Part shown: positions 36,581 to 44,897 of the stretch, piece by piece
Numbering within the stretch: position 1 is the first letter of the stretch
How the letters are laid out: every line of letters starts with the position of its first letter
Assembly (NCBI RefSeq): GCF_017813365.1
Contig: NZ_JAGIZA010000010.1
Location: 146,749-210,748 of the forward strand
Direction: 5' to 3'
From: Roseomonas indoligenes
Lineage (GTDB): Bacteria; Pseudomonadota; Alphaproteobacteria; Acetobacterales; Acetobacteraceae
DNA length: 64,000 nt
Position numbers and translations under genes: made by a program
Notes under the pieces: model-generated
Told to the model about the DNA's origin: nothing
The model's input: the letters and a program-made list of their open reading frames with translations, nothing else
The model's database searches: none

Positions 36581-38002
36581 TCAGATCGCGATGTCGAGAA
36601 GGCCGAGGACGGCGCGGCGCCCCGGGCCGGCCTGCTCTGCCGCGATGCTTTCGCCGGCCCAGCTTCCACCAGGCCGCCGCCCGCTCCGCTGGCCACCGCC
36701 ACCCGTGCTGCCGCCGCCGGGGAAGGCGTTTCCGCCCCCGGCGCCGGAATCGGAGAGAAGGGAAAAGCCGAGGCTGCGCCCGCCCTCGCCGATCCCGGCG
36801 CCGCCGAGGGCCCGATCCAGCGCCGCGCCGTCGCGGGCCAGCAGGGCGAGCGTCTCCGGCCGTTCCGCCGCCACCTGGACATGCGTGGCCTCGCCCGAGC
36901 GCTCCACCACCACCTCCACGCGGCCCAGCTCCACCGGATCGAGGCTGATGGCGATCCGCCCGTCCGGGCCCCCGAGGGCGAGGGCGATGGCGACCGGCGC
37001 CACCTGCTCCGCTGGGGCGGTGCGCGGCGCCAGGCGCGGCGCCTCGGCCGGCGTGGCGGCGGGCATCGGCACGGGGAGCAACCCCGGCAAGGCGGAGGCG
37101 GTGAGCGCGGGCGCCCCGGCTGAAGCGGCGGGCGGGGCCGGGTCTGCGGGTTTCTTCAGGTCCCGAAGATCGGCGCCAATGTCCGGCGCTGTCGCGGCGG
37201 ACACCATGGGAGCCATCATCGGCAGGGCCGCCGGCGCTGCGGAGTCCTGTCGCGGCCCCGACTGCGGTGCATCGGCCTGCGGTATGGTGGCTCGGCCGGG
37301 CTGCCCGGCCTTCCCGGCCTTCTCCCGCCCCGGGCCGTTGTCATCTCCGGCCGCACGGCGCGGTGTGGCTGGTCCGGCGGGCGCCGCGATAGTGATCTCT
37401 GGAGGAATGCGGTCCTCCGTCGGCGCGGCGGCCGCCTGCGGAACCGGCGCGGGCAGGCCCTGGGCGGGGGCGGGAAGGGGAAGAACCCGTTCCAGTGCCG
37501 GGTCTGCGGGGGCAGGGGGCGCCAAGGCCGCTGCGTCCTCCTCCTCGTCATCCGGGCCAGCGGCCACCTTCTCGGTGCCCTCCGCGGCAGGGGCGATGTC
37601 CTCCCCGGCGGGAAGGCCCGGCACAGGATCGGGCGTGCCGCCGGCCACCAAGGCGGGCACGGCCGCTTCGGCAACTTTCGAACCGGCGGGCTTCTCAGGA
37701 GCGGGCGCCGGGGCAACCTCTGCTCCGGGGCGTGGGGCTGTGGCCGACGGCAGCAGAGCAGCCGGCAGGATTGCGGCCGCGGTGACACCTCCGGGCTGCA
37801 CTCCCGCAACAGGTGCCATGTCAGTTCCAATCCTTGCGCCGGGCGGCGCCCCGGCCGCGTCTGTCACGCCGCGCAGTGCCTGCGCGAAGCCGCCGCCATC
37901 GGGCGCGCCGGCCACAGGCGTGGCTCCCGCCGAGACCGCTTCCCTGGGCGCGGCGCCGCGCGGCGGGGCGCTCGCCGGCGGGCTGTCCAGCACGTCCATC
38001 AT
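36581..38002 (-). CDS. fliK: flagellar hook-length control protein FliK
   Basis: A 473-residue Ala/Pro-rich secreted ruler protein. Most of it is low-complexity, as usual for FliK, and the C-terminal Flg_hook domain is recognisable near 375-450: 'VAIALALGGPDGRIAISLDP' followed by 'VELGRVEVVVERSGEATHVQ' and 'AERPETLALLARD'. The start is ATG 38002 ('MMDVLDSPPAS'); the frame continues open upstream but without a better site, and a sigma-54 element 54 bases ahead supports this start. FlgD follows in the same run. The final segment is Gly/Ser-rich. Confidence 0.88.
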   Translation of the reverse strand: MMDVLDSPPASAPPRGAAPREAVSAGATPVAGAPDGGGFAQALRGVTDAAGAPPGARIGTDMAPVAGVQPGGVTAAAILPAALLPSATAPRPGAEVAPAPAPEKPAGSKVAEAAVPALVAGGTPDPVPGLPAGEDIAPAAEGTEKVAAGPDDEEEDAAALAPPAPADPALERVLPLPAPAQGLPAPVPQAAAAPTEDRIPPEITIAAPAGPATPRRAAGDDNGPGREKAGKAGQPGRATIPQADAPQSGPRQDSAAPAALPMMAPMVSAATAPDIGADLRDLKKPADPAPPAASAGAPALTASALPGLLPVPMPAATPAEAPRLAPRTAPAEQVAPVAIALALGGPDGRIAISLDPVELGRVEVVVERSGEATHVQVAAERPETLALLARDGAALDRALGGAGIGEGGRSLGFSLLSDSGAGGGNAFPGGGSTGGGGQRSGRRPGGSWAGESIAAEQAGPGRRAVLGLLDIAI

Positions 38003-38030
38003 CGCCTCCGCTCCCCTGGCCGCCGCGCAT

Positions 38031-38125
38031 CCGGCAAGCCCCGGGGGCGGAGACCGCAAGCGGCCTGCCAGCCCGTGCCAGGCCCGGCCCGGCAAGCCCG
38101 ACCCGGAAGCCGGCAAGGCTTGCCG
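38031..38125. promoter_or_regulatory. cluster of CGGCAA sites, candidate FlbD enhancers
   Basis: CCGGCAAGCC (38031-38040), CCCGGCAAG (38088-38096) and the palindrome CCGGCAAGGCTTGCCG (38110-38125, core CGGCAA-GGC-TTGCCG) fall in the divergent fliK/flgE region. They recur with the site ahead of fliF. Placement near two sigma-54 promoters fits enhancer sites of the locally encoded activator FlbD; binding is inferred. Confidence 0.5.
38056..38070 (-). promoter_or_regulatory. sigma-54 promoter for fliK-flgD
   Basis: On the minus strand TGGCAG-GCCGC-TTGC matches the -24/-12 consensus (TGGCAC-N5-TTGC) at 9 of 10 defined positions. The -12 GC is about 54 bases from the fliK start codon, leaving a normal leader. 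Confidence 0.8.
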
Positions 38126-38165
38126 CCCCCCGGCACGCCGCGCCGCCGAAATTCCGCTTGGTGGC

Positions 38166-38180
38166 TGGCACGGGCGTTGC
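38166..38180 (+). promoter_or_regulatory. sigma-54 promoter for flgE
   Basis: TGGCAC (38166-38171), GGGCG spacer, TTGC (38177-38180): an exact -24/-12 consensus with correct spacing, 74 bases before the flgE start. It lies 40 bases downstream of a CGGCAA-N3-TTGCCG palindrome. Confidence 0.9.
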
Positions 38181-38254
38181 GCCAGGGCCGGCGGGCGCCA
38201 GGAAGAGCCGGCGCCCGACATTCCAATCGCACGGCCATCCCCACGGAGTCAGGC

Positions 38255-39553
38255 ATGTCGCTCTACGCCTCGATGAACACGGCCATCAGCGGGCTGACCG
38301 CCCAGTCACGCGCGCTCGGCAACGTCGCGGACAACGTGGCGAACAGCCAGACCACCGGCTTCAAGCGCACCGACACAAACTTCGTGTCCTACGTCACCCG
38401 CTCCACCGCGCAGGTGAACCAGCCCGGCTCCGTCACGGCGCGGCCGGACTACACCGTTTCCGTGCAGGGCACCGTGCAATCCTCGGACAACCCGCTCTCC
38501 ATGGCGATCGCCGGGCAGGGCATGTTCGCCGTCTCCAGCGCCACGGGCACGGAGAACGGCGCCACCACCTTCGACGCCCGCACCTACTACACCCGCGCAG
38601 GCGACTTCGGCATGAACACCGCCGGCTACCTCGTGAACGGCCAGGGCTACTACCTGCAGGGCTGGACGGTCGGCTCCAACGGCGCGCCGGACCGCTCCAA
38701 CATCGCGCCGCTGCGGGTGGACCAGTCCGTCTACAACCCGGTGGCGACGAGCAACGTGAACCTCTCCGCCAACCTGCCCGCGGATTCCACCACCACCCCG
38801 GCCAATGCCTCCATCCAGATCTACGACAGCCTGGGCCGGCTGCACGCCGTGGACATGACCTGGACGAACACGGGCACCAACACCTGGCAACTCTCCATGA
38901 ATATCCCGGACGACGGCTCGGGCGTGACCACGCGCACCATCGACGTGAACTTCGGCACCTCCGCCAGCGCCACCACGGCCGCCGGCACGATCGGCTCCTT
39001 CGGCACGGGCGCAGGGCTGACGGGCAGCGCGGCGACGGCCGGGGATCCGGCCACCGTCACCTTCTCCGCCGATTTCGGCCAGGGCACGCAGAGCATCCAG
39101 CTGAACCTCGGCAATTTCGGCCAGCCCTCCGGCGTCACGCAGTATGCGGGCACGGAGTACACGCTGCGCGACATCTCGCAGGACGGCGTGCCCCAGGGCA
39201 GCTTCTCCTCCGTCTCGCTCAGCGACAATGGCGACCTGACCGTGAACTATGACAACGGCCAGAGCCGTACCATCGGCCGCGTGCCCATCGTGACCTTCGC
39301 CGACCCGGACAAGCTGCAGAAGATGGACGGCCAGGCTTATCTCCGCACGACGGAGAGCGGCGAGGCGCGGGTGAACGACGCGGCGTCCAACGGCGGCGGC
39401 AAAATCGTCACCTCCTCGCTGGAGAGCTCCAACGTGGACATCGCCTCGGAGTTCTCCAAGCTGATCCTCGCGCAGCGCGCCTATGCCGCGAACACGAAGA
39501 TCGTCACCGCCGCCGACGAACTGCTGCAGGACACCATCAACATGCGCCGCTAG
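38255..39553 (+). CDS. flgE: flagellar hook protein FlgE
   Basis: A 432-residue protein forming the hook. The N-terminal rod/hook signature is 'MSLYASMNTAISGLTAQSRA' with 'LGNVADNVANSQTTGFKRTD'. The centre has 'IQIYDSLGRLHAVDMTWTNT', typical of FlgE, and the C-terminus ends 'ILAQRAYAANTKIVTAADEL' and 'LQDTINMRR', the family terminal helix. The ATG at 38255 is chosen by homology of MSLY starts; the open frame runs further upstream across the promoter. It leads a rightward run with flgK and flgL. Confidence 0.97.
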   Translation: MSLYASMNTAISGLTAQSRALGNVADNVANSQTTGFKRTDTNFVSYVTRSTAQVNQPGSVTARPDYTVSVQGTVQSSDNPLSMAIAGQGMFAVSSATGTENGATTFDARTYYTRAGDFGMNTAGYLVNGQGYYLQGWTVGSNGAPDRSNIAPLRVDQSVYNPVATSNVNLSANLPADSTTTPANASIQIYDSLGRLHAVDMTWTNTGTNTWQLSMNIPDDGSGVTTRTIDVNFGTSASATTAAGTIGSFGTGAGLTGSAATAGDPATVTFSADFGQGTQSIQLNLGNFGQPSGVTQYAGTEYTLRDISQDGVPQGSFSSVSLSDNGDLTVNYDNGQSRTIGRVPIVTFADPDKLQKMDGQAYLRTTESGEARVNDAASNGGGKIVTSSLESSNVDIASEFSKLILAQRAYAANTKIVTAADELLQDTINMRR

Positions 39554-39611
39554 CCGCGTCGGCCGAGATGCGTCGCACCTCGCCTGATCCCGCAACGGAG
39601 AAGCGGAGCGG

Positions 39612-41135
39612 ATGAGCCTCGACCTTGCCCTGTCCATCGCCCGCAGCGGGCTGTCGCACGTCAACCGGCAGCTCGCGCAGTCGGCCGCCAACGTCGCCAA
39701 CGCCGCCACCCCCGGCTACACCCGCAAGGAGGTGCAGGGACAGGCGGTGGTGGCCGGCGCCCTCTCCTCCGGCGTGCGCAGCGCGGAGGCGACGCGGGCA
39801 GTGGACGCGGCGTTGGTGAACCGGATGAACGCCGCACGCGCCGCGACCGACGCCGCAGCCGCCCGCGCCGCCCTGCTGAAGGGCGTGGAGGTGGCGCATG
39901 GCGCCACGGGTGAATCCGTCGCGGACCTGACAGCGGCCCTCGGCGACGCCTTCACGGCGCTGCGGGGCGATCCCTCCGATACCCTCCTTCAGTCGAAGGT
40001 CACCGGCGCCGCGCAGGACCTCGTGGACCGCTACGCCACCGTCTCCTCCGCGATCCAGGATGCACGCCAGGGCGCCCAGGACACGATGGTGCAGGACGTG
40101 AAGGCGCTGAACGACGCGCTGCGCAAGATCTCCGACCTAACGGGACAGATCGTCCCCTTGCGCGCGCAAGGGCAGAGCACGGCGGAGCTCGAGGATCAGC
40201 GCGACGCGGCAGTCGCCACCCTTTCCTCCGTCATGCAGGTCAAGGCCCTCGCCGATGTGGATGGCGGCATAACGCTGATCACCGCGGGCGGACTGAACCT
40301 GCCCCTCCAATCGGAGAGCGGCCCCTTCTCCCTCGCCGGCGCCGCCCTTGGGCCGGAGGCCTGGTACGGCAGCGGCGGGACCTTGCCAGGGGTGATGCTC
40401 GGCACCACCGACGTTACGGCGCGGCTGGGCAGCGGCACCCTGGCCGCCCATGCCTCCCTGCGCGACACGGAGTTGCCGCTTGCCCAGGCAGAGCTGGACG
40501 TCTCCGCCGCCAACCTCGCCGCCCGCTTCGACGCCCAGGGTCTCACCCTCTTCACCGGCGGCGCCGGGACCGTGCCCGATCCGTCGGCCGCCTATGCGAC
40601 AGGCGGCTGGATCGGCTTCGCCGGCACCATCCGCGTGAATCCGGCCGTGACGGCCGACCCGGGCCTGGTGCGCGACGGCACCCGTGCCGTGGCATCGGGC
40701 GCGGGCGGCGCCACGGGCTTCACGCCCAACGCCGCCACTGGCCCGGCCAACTTCACCGCGCTGATTGACCGGGTGCTGAACAACACCCTCGGCGCCCAGG
40801 TCTCGAACGGGGTTTCCCAGCCGGCCTTCACCAGCACCGGCCTCGGCCCGGGCGGCAACCTCTCCTCCTCCCTCCGCGCGAACCGCAGCCTCGGCGACTA
40901 CGCCTCCTCCCTCGTCGCCACCCAGACCGCGGCCCGCGCCGAGGCGGAGGAGGCGGCGAAAGGATCGGGCGACCTCCTCTCCTCCCTGGAGAGCCGCTTC
41001 TCCGGGGAGTCGGGCGTGGACATGGACAAGGAGCTGGCCGCGATGATCGCGCTGCAGACGGCCTATTCGGCGAATGCCCGGCTCATCTCGACGGTTCAGA
41101 CGATGTACGACACCCTCTTCCAGGCGGTGCGGTGA
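39612..41135 (+). CDS. flgK: flagellar hook-filament junction protein FlgK
   Basis: A 507-residue hook-associated protein 1. The N-terminus 'MSLDLALSIARSGLSHVNRQ' with 'LAQSAANVANAATPGYTRKE' is the standard FlgK/rod motif, and the C-terminus 'MDKELAAMIALQTAYSANAR' with 'LISTVQTMYDTLFQAVR' is the matching coiled coil. 'GGAG' before ATG 39612 supports the start. It starts 58 bases after flgE and overlaps flgL by one base, so the three genes are probably one transcript. Confidence 0.93.
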   Translation: MSLDLALSIARSGLSHVNRQLAQSAANVANAATPGYTRKEVQGQAVVAGALSSGVRSAEATRAVDAALVNRMNAARAATDAAAARAALLKGVEVAHGATGESVADLTAALGDAFTALRGDPSDTLLQSKVTGAAQDLVDRYATVSSAIQDARQGAQDTMVQDVKALNDALRKISDLTGQIVPLRAQGQSTAELEDQRDAAVATLSSVMQVKALADVDGGITLITAGGLNLPLQSESGPFSLAGAALGPEAWYGSGGTLPGVMLGTTDVTARLGSGTLAAHASLRDTELPLAQAELDVSAANLAARFDAQGLTLFTGGAGTVPDPSAAYATGGWIGFAGTIRVNPAVTADPGLVRDGTRAVASGAGGATGFTPNAATGPANFTALIDRVLNNTLGAQVSNGVSQPAFTSTGLGPGGNLSSSLRANRSLGDYASSLVATQTAARAEAEEAAKGSGDLLSSLESRFSGESGVDMDKELAAMIALQTAYSANARLISTVQTMYDTLFQAVR

Positions 41136-42208
41136 TGGCGATCGCGGGAATCGGCTCCGGCGCGCTGGCGCAGCTGGTGCAGCAATCCTCCGTCATCAAG
41201 GCGCAGCTCACCACGCTCGCGGCGCAATCCGCGGACGGCAGGCGCGGGACCTGGTACGGCGACTTTGCCGGCACCGCCGCACGCGCCATCAGCCTGCGCG
41301 GCGAAATCAGCCGGCGCGAGACCCACACCACGGCGATCGACCGCGCGCTCGGCACCACTGCGGCGTCGCAGGACGCGCTTGCCCAGCTCTCCACCATCGC
41401 CGAGAGCTTCCTGACGGAGGCCGGCAAGATCACCACGGCCGACAGCACCCGCATCGCCGCGCTGGCGCGCGGCGCGCGCGACGCGGTCCAGCAGGTGGCC
41501 GCGCTGCTGAACGAGAGGCAGGGGGACAGCTATCTTTTTGGCGGCGCCGATACGGGCAATCCACCGCTTCCCGATCCGGCCAATATCATGAGCACGACGA
41601 TGGCGACCGATATCGCCGCGGCTGTCTCCTCCCTCGGGCCGGGGAACGGCCCCACCGTCCTGGCCGGCACGCTGACGGCGGCCAGGAACACCAATCCGGG
41701 CGAGACGCCCTTTTCCGACTACGCGCTGGACCCGGCGACGGGCGGGAACGAGCCCCGCCCCACCACCCTGACGGGGGACGGCGAATCCGTGGGCACCGGC
41801 CTCTTCGCCAGCCGCAACGCGGCGGCCACCGGCACGGGCAGCGAGACCGGCAGCTGGTCCCGCGACCTGCTGCGCGGCCTGATGACCCTCGCCAACCTGA
41901 CGGCCGACAAGACCGCCGCCGGGGCCGACTTCGACGCGGTGGTGACCGGCGTGAAGGCGAGCCTGAAATCGGCCATGACCGGGCTCGGCGAGGAAGCGGG
42001 CGCGCTCGGCCTTTCCGAAGCCCGCCTGGAGGCCGCGAAGGCCCGGCACGAGGACATGGGGCTGGCGTTGAAGTCCCAGCTCTCCGACGTGGAGGAGGTG
42101 GACCTGGCCAGCACGCTGACCGCGCTGCAGGACACGCAGACGCGCCTCCAGGCCTCCTGGCAGGCGCTCTCCATGCTGTCCGGCCTCTCCCTCACCAAGT
42201 TTCTGTGA
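41135..42208 (+). CDS. flgL: flagellar hook-filament junction protein FlgL
   Basis: A 357-residue hook-associated protein 3, following flgK. It is a flagellin-like protein with helical ends ('LAQLVQQSSVIKAQLTTLAA' near the start, 'VDLASTLTALQDTQTRLQAS' near the end, closing 'LSMLSGLSLTKFL'). 'LLNERQGDSYLFGGADTGN' is a conserved FlgL segment. The ATG shares one base with the flgK TGA; a GTG three bases upstream is an alternative. Sequence conservation is lower than FlgK, so assignment rests on motif plus order. Confidence 0.88.
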   Translation: MAIAGIGSGALAQLVQQSSVIKAQLTTLAAQSADGRRGTWYGDFAGTAARAISLRGEISRRETHTTAIDRALGTTAASQDALAQLSTIAESFLTEAGKITTADSTRIAALARGARDAVQQVAALLNERQGDSYLFGGADTGNPPLPDPANIMSTTMATDIAAAVSSLGPGNGPTVLAGTLTAARNTNPGETPFSDYALDPATGGNEPRPTTLTGDGESVGTGLFASRNAAATGTGSETGSWSRDLLRGLMTLANLTADKTAAGADFDAVVTGVKASLKSAMTGLGEEAGALGLSEARLEAAKARHEDMGLALKSQLSDVEEVDLASTLTALQDTQTRLQASWQALSMLSGLSLTKFL

Positions 42209-42330
42209 TGGGCGCCGGATTCAAGGGCCGTTAACCGGCCTGGGCCAGGATGGGCCCATACCGCAAAAGGCGGAGCGCAACGCGCGGGGGCCGGAGAGGT
42301 GGCCGCCGCCGGACAGGAAAGGGGCAAGAC

Positions 42331-43161
42331 ATGGCCCTGAACTCGGTCAACACGAATATCGGCGCATCCGTCGCGCTGCAGACGCTGAACCGCACCAACG
42401 ACGCGCTGAATGCGACGCAGAAGCGCATCTCGACTGGCTATCGCGTGTCGGACGCGAAGGACGACGGCGCGGCCTTCGCCGTCGCCCAGAGCGTGCGGGC
42501 GGATATCGCGGGCATCACTTCCGCCAACGAGCAGATGGGCGGCGTACAGGGTGTGCTGGACACCACGCTCTCGGGCCTGAACAAGGTCTCCGAGACGATG
42601 GGCGACATCAAGGGCGTGCTGGTGAAGCTGGCGGACGGAACCCTTTCCGACAGCCAGCGCTCCCAGTACCAGTCGCAGTACGAATCGCTTCGTACCCAGG
42701 TGCAGAACTACGTCTCGGACGCGACCTATAACGGCCGCACTCTGCTCAGCACGTCCACCAGCGCGGGTGGCGGCAACATCGCCACTGTCCGGAACGAGAA
42801 GGGGACGACCTACACGCTCGCGGCGGTGGACGGCGCCAATCTCACCGTCAATGCCGCGCCCACCGATGCGGCGTCGGCCGCCTCGATGCTCGCCTCCAGC
42901 GGTGATTTCACGACGAAGATGACGGCGGTCAACAGCGCGCTGAACACCTTCGGCAACAACAGCAACTACCTGTCCGAGCAGGTCGATTACAACAAGCAGA
43001 AGATGGACTCCCTGCAGACGGGGTTGGGGGCGCTGGTCGATGCCGACCTGGCGAAGGAAAGCGCGACCCTCCAGGCGCTCCAGATCAAGCAGCAGCTCGG
43101 CACGCAGTCGCTCAGCATCGCCAATCAAGCGCCGCAGAGCCTGATGAGCCTCTTCCGCTGA
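42331..43161 (+). CDS. fla: flagellin
   Basis: A 276-residue filament protein, short as in many Alphaproteobacteria. The conserved D0/D1 N-terminus 'MALNSVNTNIGASVALQTLN' and 'ISTGYRVSDAKDDGAAFAVA' is followed by a small variable middle (Ser/Thr/Gly-rich, about 145-190), and the C-terminus 'DADLAKESATLQALQIKQQL' with 'SLSIANQAPQSLMSLFR' is typical. 'GGAAAGGGG' precedes the start. It is the only flagellin in the window. Synthesis is probably regulated after transcription by the neighbouring FlbT and FlaF. Confidence 0.97.
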   Translation: MALNSVNTNIGASVALQTLNRTNDALNATQKRISTGYRVSDAKDDGAAFAVAQSVRADIAGITSANEQMGGVQGVLDTTLSGLNKVSETMGDIKGVLVKLADGTLSDSQRSQYQSQYESLRTQVQNYVSDATYNGRTLLSTSTSAGGGNIATVRNEKGTTYTLAAVDGANLTVNAAPTDAASAASMLASSGDFTTKMTAVNSALNTFGNNSNYLSEQVDYNKQKMDSLQTGLGALVDADLAKESATLQALQIKQQLGTQSLSIANQAPQSLMSLFR

Positions 43162-43216
43162 AGGATGGGGCGCCGTGAAAGAGCCACGCCGCCCCGCTCC
43201 GTCCCCATTCATCGTG

Positions 43217-43239
43217 CCGGGCGGCAGGTTGCCACCCGG
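43217..43239 (+). other. hairpin in the flagellin-flbT gap
   Basis: CCGGG(C)GGCA and TGCC(A)CCCGG pair around GGT with a single C/A mismatch. It sits between the flagellin stop and the flbT start. There is no T tract, so termination is uncertain; it could protect the flagellin mRNA 3' end. Confidence 0.4.
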
Positions 43240-43304
43240 CGGCGATGCGGCGGCCGCGCAAGGCCCGCGCCGCGCATCGCATGCCACGAAGGAACGCGAA
43301 GACC

Positions 43305-43742
43305 GTGTCCACGCTGGTTCTCGAACTCCGCCAGGGCGACCTGATGGTCGTCAACGGCGCCCCCATCCGTTTCCGCAACCGCGCGCGCATCGAACTGACG
43401 GCGAAGGCCCGCTTCCTGTTCGGCAAGCAGATCCTGCCGCCGGAGGCCGCCGACACGCCGGCGCGCCGCATCTACTTCGCCCTGCAGACCGCCTATATCG
43501 GCAACGAGGAGGAGAGGGAGTGCGGGCTGGAGGCCGCGCGCCAGCTCATCGCCGAGTTCCAGGCAGCCACCACCTCCAACCTCGCCTCCGCCATGCTCGA
43601 TCGGGCGCTGACGGCGGCGGAAGAGGACGACTGCTACACCGCGCTGAAGCTCGCCCGCCGCGTGATGCGGCATGAGGAGGCGGTGCTCGGCATCGCCCCG
43701 CCCGCCAACACCCGCATTGCGCCGGAGGAGGTGACCGCATGA
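43305..43742 (+). CDS. flbT: flagellin post-transcriptional regulator FlbT
   Basis: A 145-residue protein if translated from GTG 43305, which has 'GAAGGAA' at a good distance; ATG 43281 would add eight residues. The family opening 'STLVLELRQGDLMVVNGAPI' and 'EAADTPARRIYFALQTAYIG' are clear FlbT signatures. In Caulobacter FlbT binds flagellin mRNA leaders and stops translation until the hook is complete. It overlaps flaF by four bases. Confidence 0.9.
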   Translation: MSTLVLELRQGDLMVVNGAPIRFRNRARIELTAKARFLFGKQILPPEAADTPARRIYFALQTAYIGNEEERECGLEAARQLIAEFQAATTSNLASAMLDRALTAAEEDDCYTALKLARRVMRHEEAVLGIAPPANTRIAPEEVTA

Positions 43743-44095
43743 TGCCGCAACCCAACCCAGCACTGGCCTATCGCGCGACACGGGCCGCGCTGCCCGTCCG
43801 CGAGCAGGAAGCGGACGTGTTCCGCCGCGTCAACGGCGCCCTGCGCGCCGCGCAGGGGGAGGGAGCGGAGGCCGGGCTGCGCGCCATCCGCGCCCTGGCG
43901 GACAACCGCCGCCTCTGGCTCGCGGTGGAGGGCGTGCTGATCGACCCCACCAACGCTCTGCCGGCGCCGCTGCGGGCCTCGATCGTCTCGGTCGGCCGCA
44001 CGGTTCTGCGGGAGATGGAGAAGGACGAGCCCGATCTCGCCTTCCTTATCGGGGTGAACGAGAACATGGCCGCCGGCCTTGCCATGAACAACTAG
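43739..44095 (+). CDS. flaF: flagellar regulator FlaF
   Basis: A 118-residue protein. 'ATRAALPVREQEADVFRRVN' and 'ALADNRRLWLAVEGVLIDPT', followed by 'NALPAPLRASIVSVGRTVL', match FlaF, which is needed for flagellin export or translation and acts opposite to FlbT. It starts in the ATGA overlap with flbT (MM start, the second ATG is possible) and is followed one base after its stop by a DUF1217 gene. The fla-flbT-flaF order is typical of Alphaproteobacteria. Confidence 0.9.
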   Translation: MMPQPNPALAYRATRAALPVREQEADVFRRVNGALRAAQGEGAEAGLRAIRALADNRRLWLAVEGVLIDPTNALPAPLRASIVSVGRTVLREMEKDEPDLAFLIGVNENMAAGLAMNN

Positions 44096-44096
44096 C

Positions 44097-44891
44097 GTGT
44101 CGGGCTCCCTCGCTCTCGCCATCCTCGGAAGCGGCACGGCCGGGAGCAGCGGTGCTGATCCCGCCTCGGCGCTGCTTGCCCTGCGCCGTGCCAGCGCGAA
44201 GGGGGCTGAGGCGAAGGGCGTGACGCAGGTTGCCAAGGAGGCCGACGTGAAGCTGGCGCTCGCCCGCTTCACGGAGGGCGTCGCCAGGGCCAAGACCGTG
44301 GAGGCGGCGCTGCGGGACCCGCGGGTCACGGCGGTTCTGCTGCCCGCGCTCGGCCTTCCGGACGCGGTGGACAGCCCCGGCCTTGCCTTGCGCGCGCTGA
44401 TGTCAGACCCGAGCGATCCCAAATCCGTGGCGGCAAAGCTTTCCATCACGGATGCGCGCTGGAAGACGGCGGCGGCCACGCTGAACCTCGCCAAGAAGGG
44501 TCTGGACGGGCTGCGTGGCGCGACGGTGCAGAAGACCCTGACCGATGCCTACACGTCCTATCAGTGGCGCGTGTCGCAGGACGACCAAGCCAGCGGCATC
44601 TCGGATGCCCTCTGTTTCCGGCAACGCGTCTCCACTGGGAAGGAGCTGAGCGCCTATGAGGTGCTGGGCGACGCGGTGCTGCGCCGCGTTGTCACTGGCG
44701 CGCTCGGCCTGCCACAGACGATCGCGATCCAGGAGGTGGAGACCCAGGCTCGGGCCATCACCTCCCGCCTGGATCTGTCGAAGCTCACCGACCCGAAGCA
44801 GGCGACGAGGCTGGCGGAGCGCTACGTCATGTCCGCCAATTCCGGCACGGCGAGCGGTGCCACGTCAGGCCTGCTGGCGCTGTTTGCCTGA
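44097..44891 (+). CDS. DUF1217-domain flagellar-locus protein
   Basis: A 264-residue protein starting with GTG one base after the flaF stop. It contains the DUF1217 pattern: 'KEADVKLALARFTEGVARAK', 'LLPALGLPDAVDSPGLALRA', 'AAKLSITDARWKTAAATLNL' and 'AYEVLGDAVLRRVVTGALGL'. DUF1217 genes sit in flagellar clusters of Alphaproteobacteria, but a molecular role is not established. The repeated helical register and the ending 'RYVMSANSGTASGATSGLLA' suggest an exported flagellar accessory. It is the last gene of the rightward flagellar run. Confidence 0.8.
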   Translation: MSGSLALAILGSGTAGSSGADPASALLALRRASAKGAEAKGVTQVAKEADVKLALARFTEGVARAKTVEAALRDPRVTAVLLPALGLPDAVDSPGLALRALMSDPSDPKSVAAKLSITDARWKTAAATLNLAKKGLDGLRGATVQKTLTDAYTSYQWRVSQDDQASGISDALCFRQRVSTGKELSAYEVLGDAVLRRVVTGALGLPQTIAIQEVETQARAITSRLDLSKLTDPKQATRLAERYVMSANSGTASGATSGLLALFA

Positions 44892-44897
44892 AGGCCC

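Noticed and set aside
42241..42255. Sigma-54 promoter ahead of flagellin (TGGGCC-N5-GGGC)
   Set aside because: The invariant GG and GC have correct spacing, but the other consensus positions are mostly wrong; too weak to call.
43218..43232. Sigma-54 promoter ahead of flbT
   Set aside because: TTGC matches, but the -24 half is poor and the bases are better explained by the hairpin at 43217-43239.
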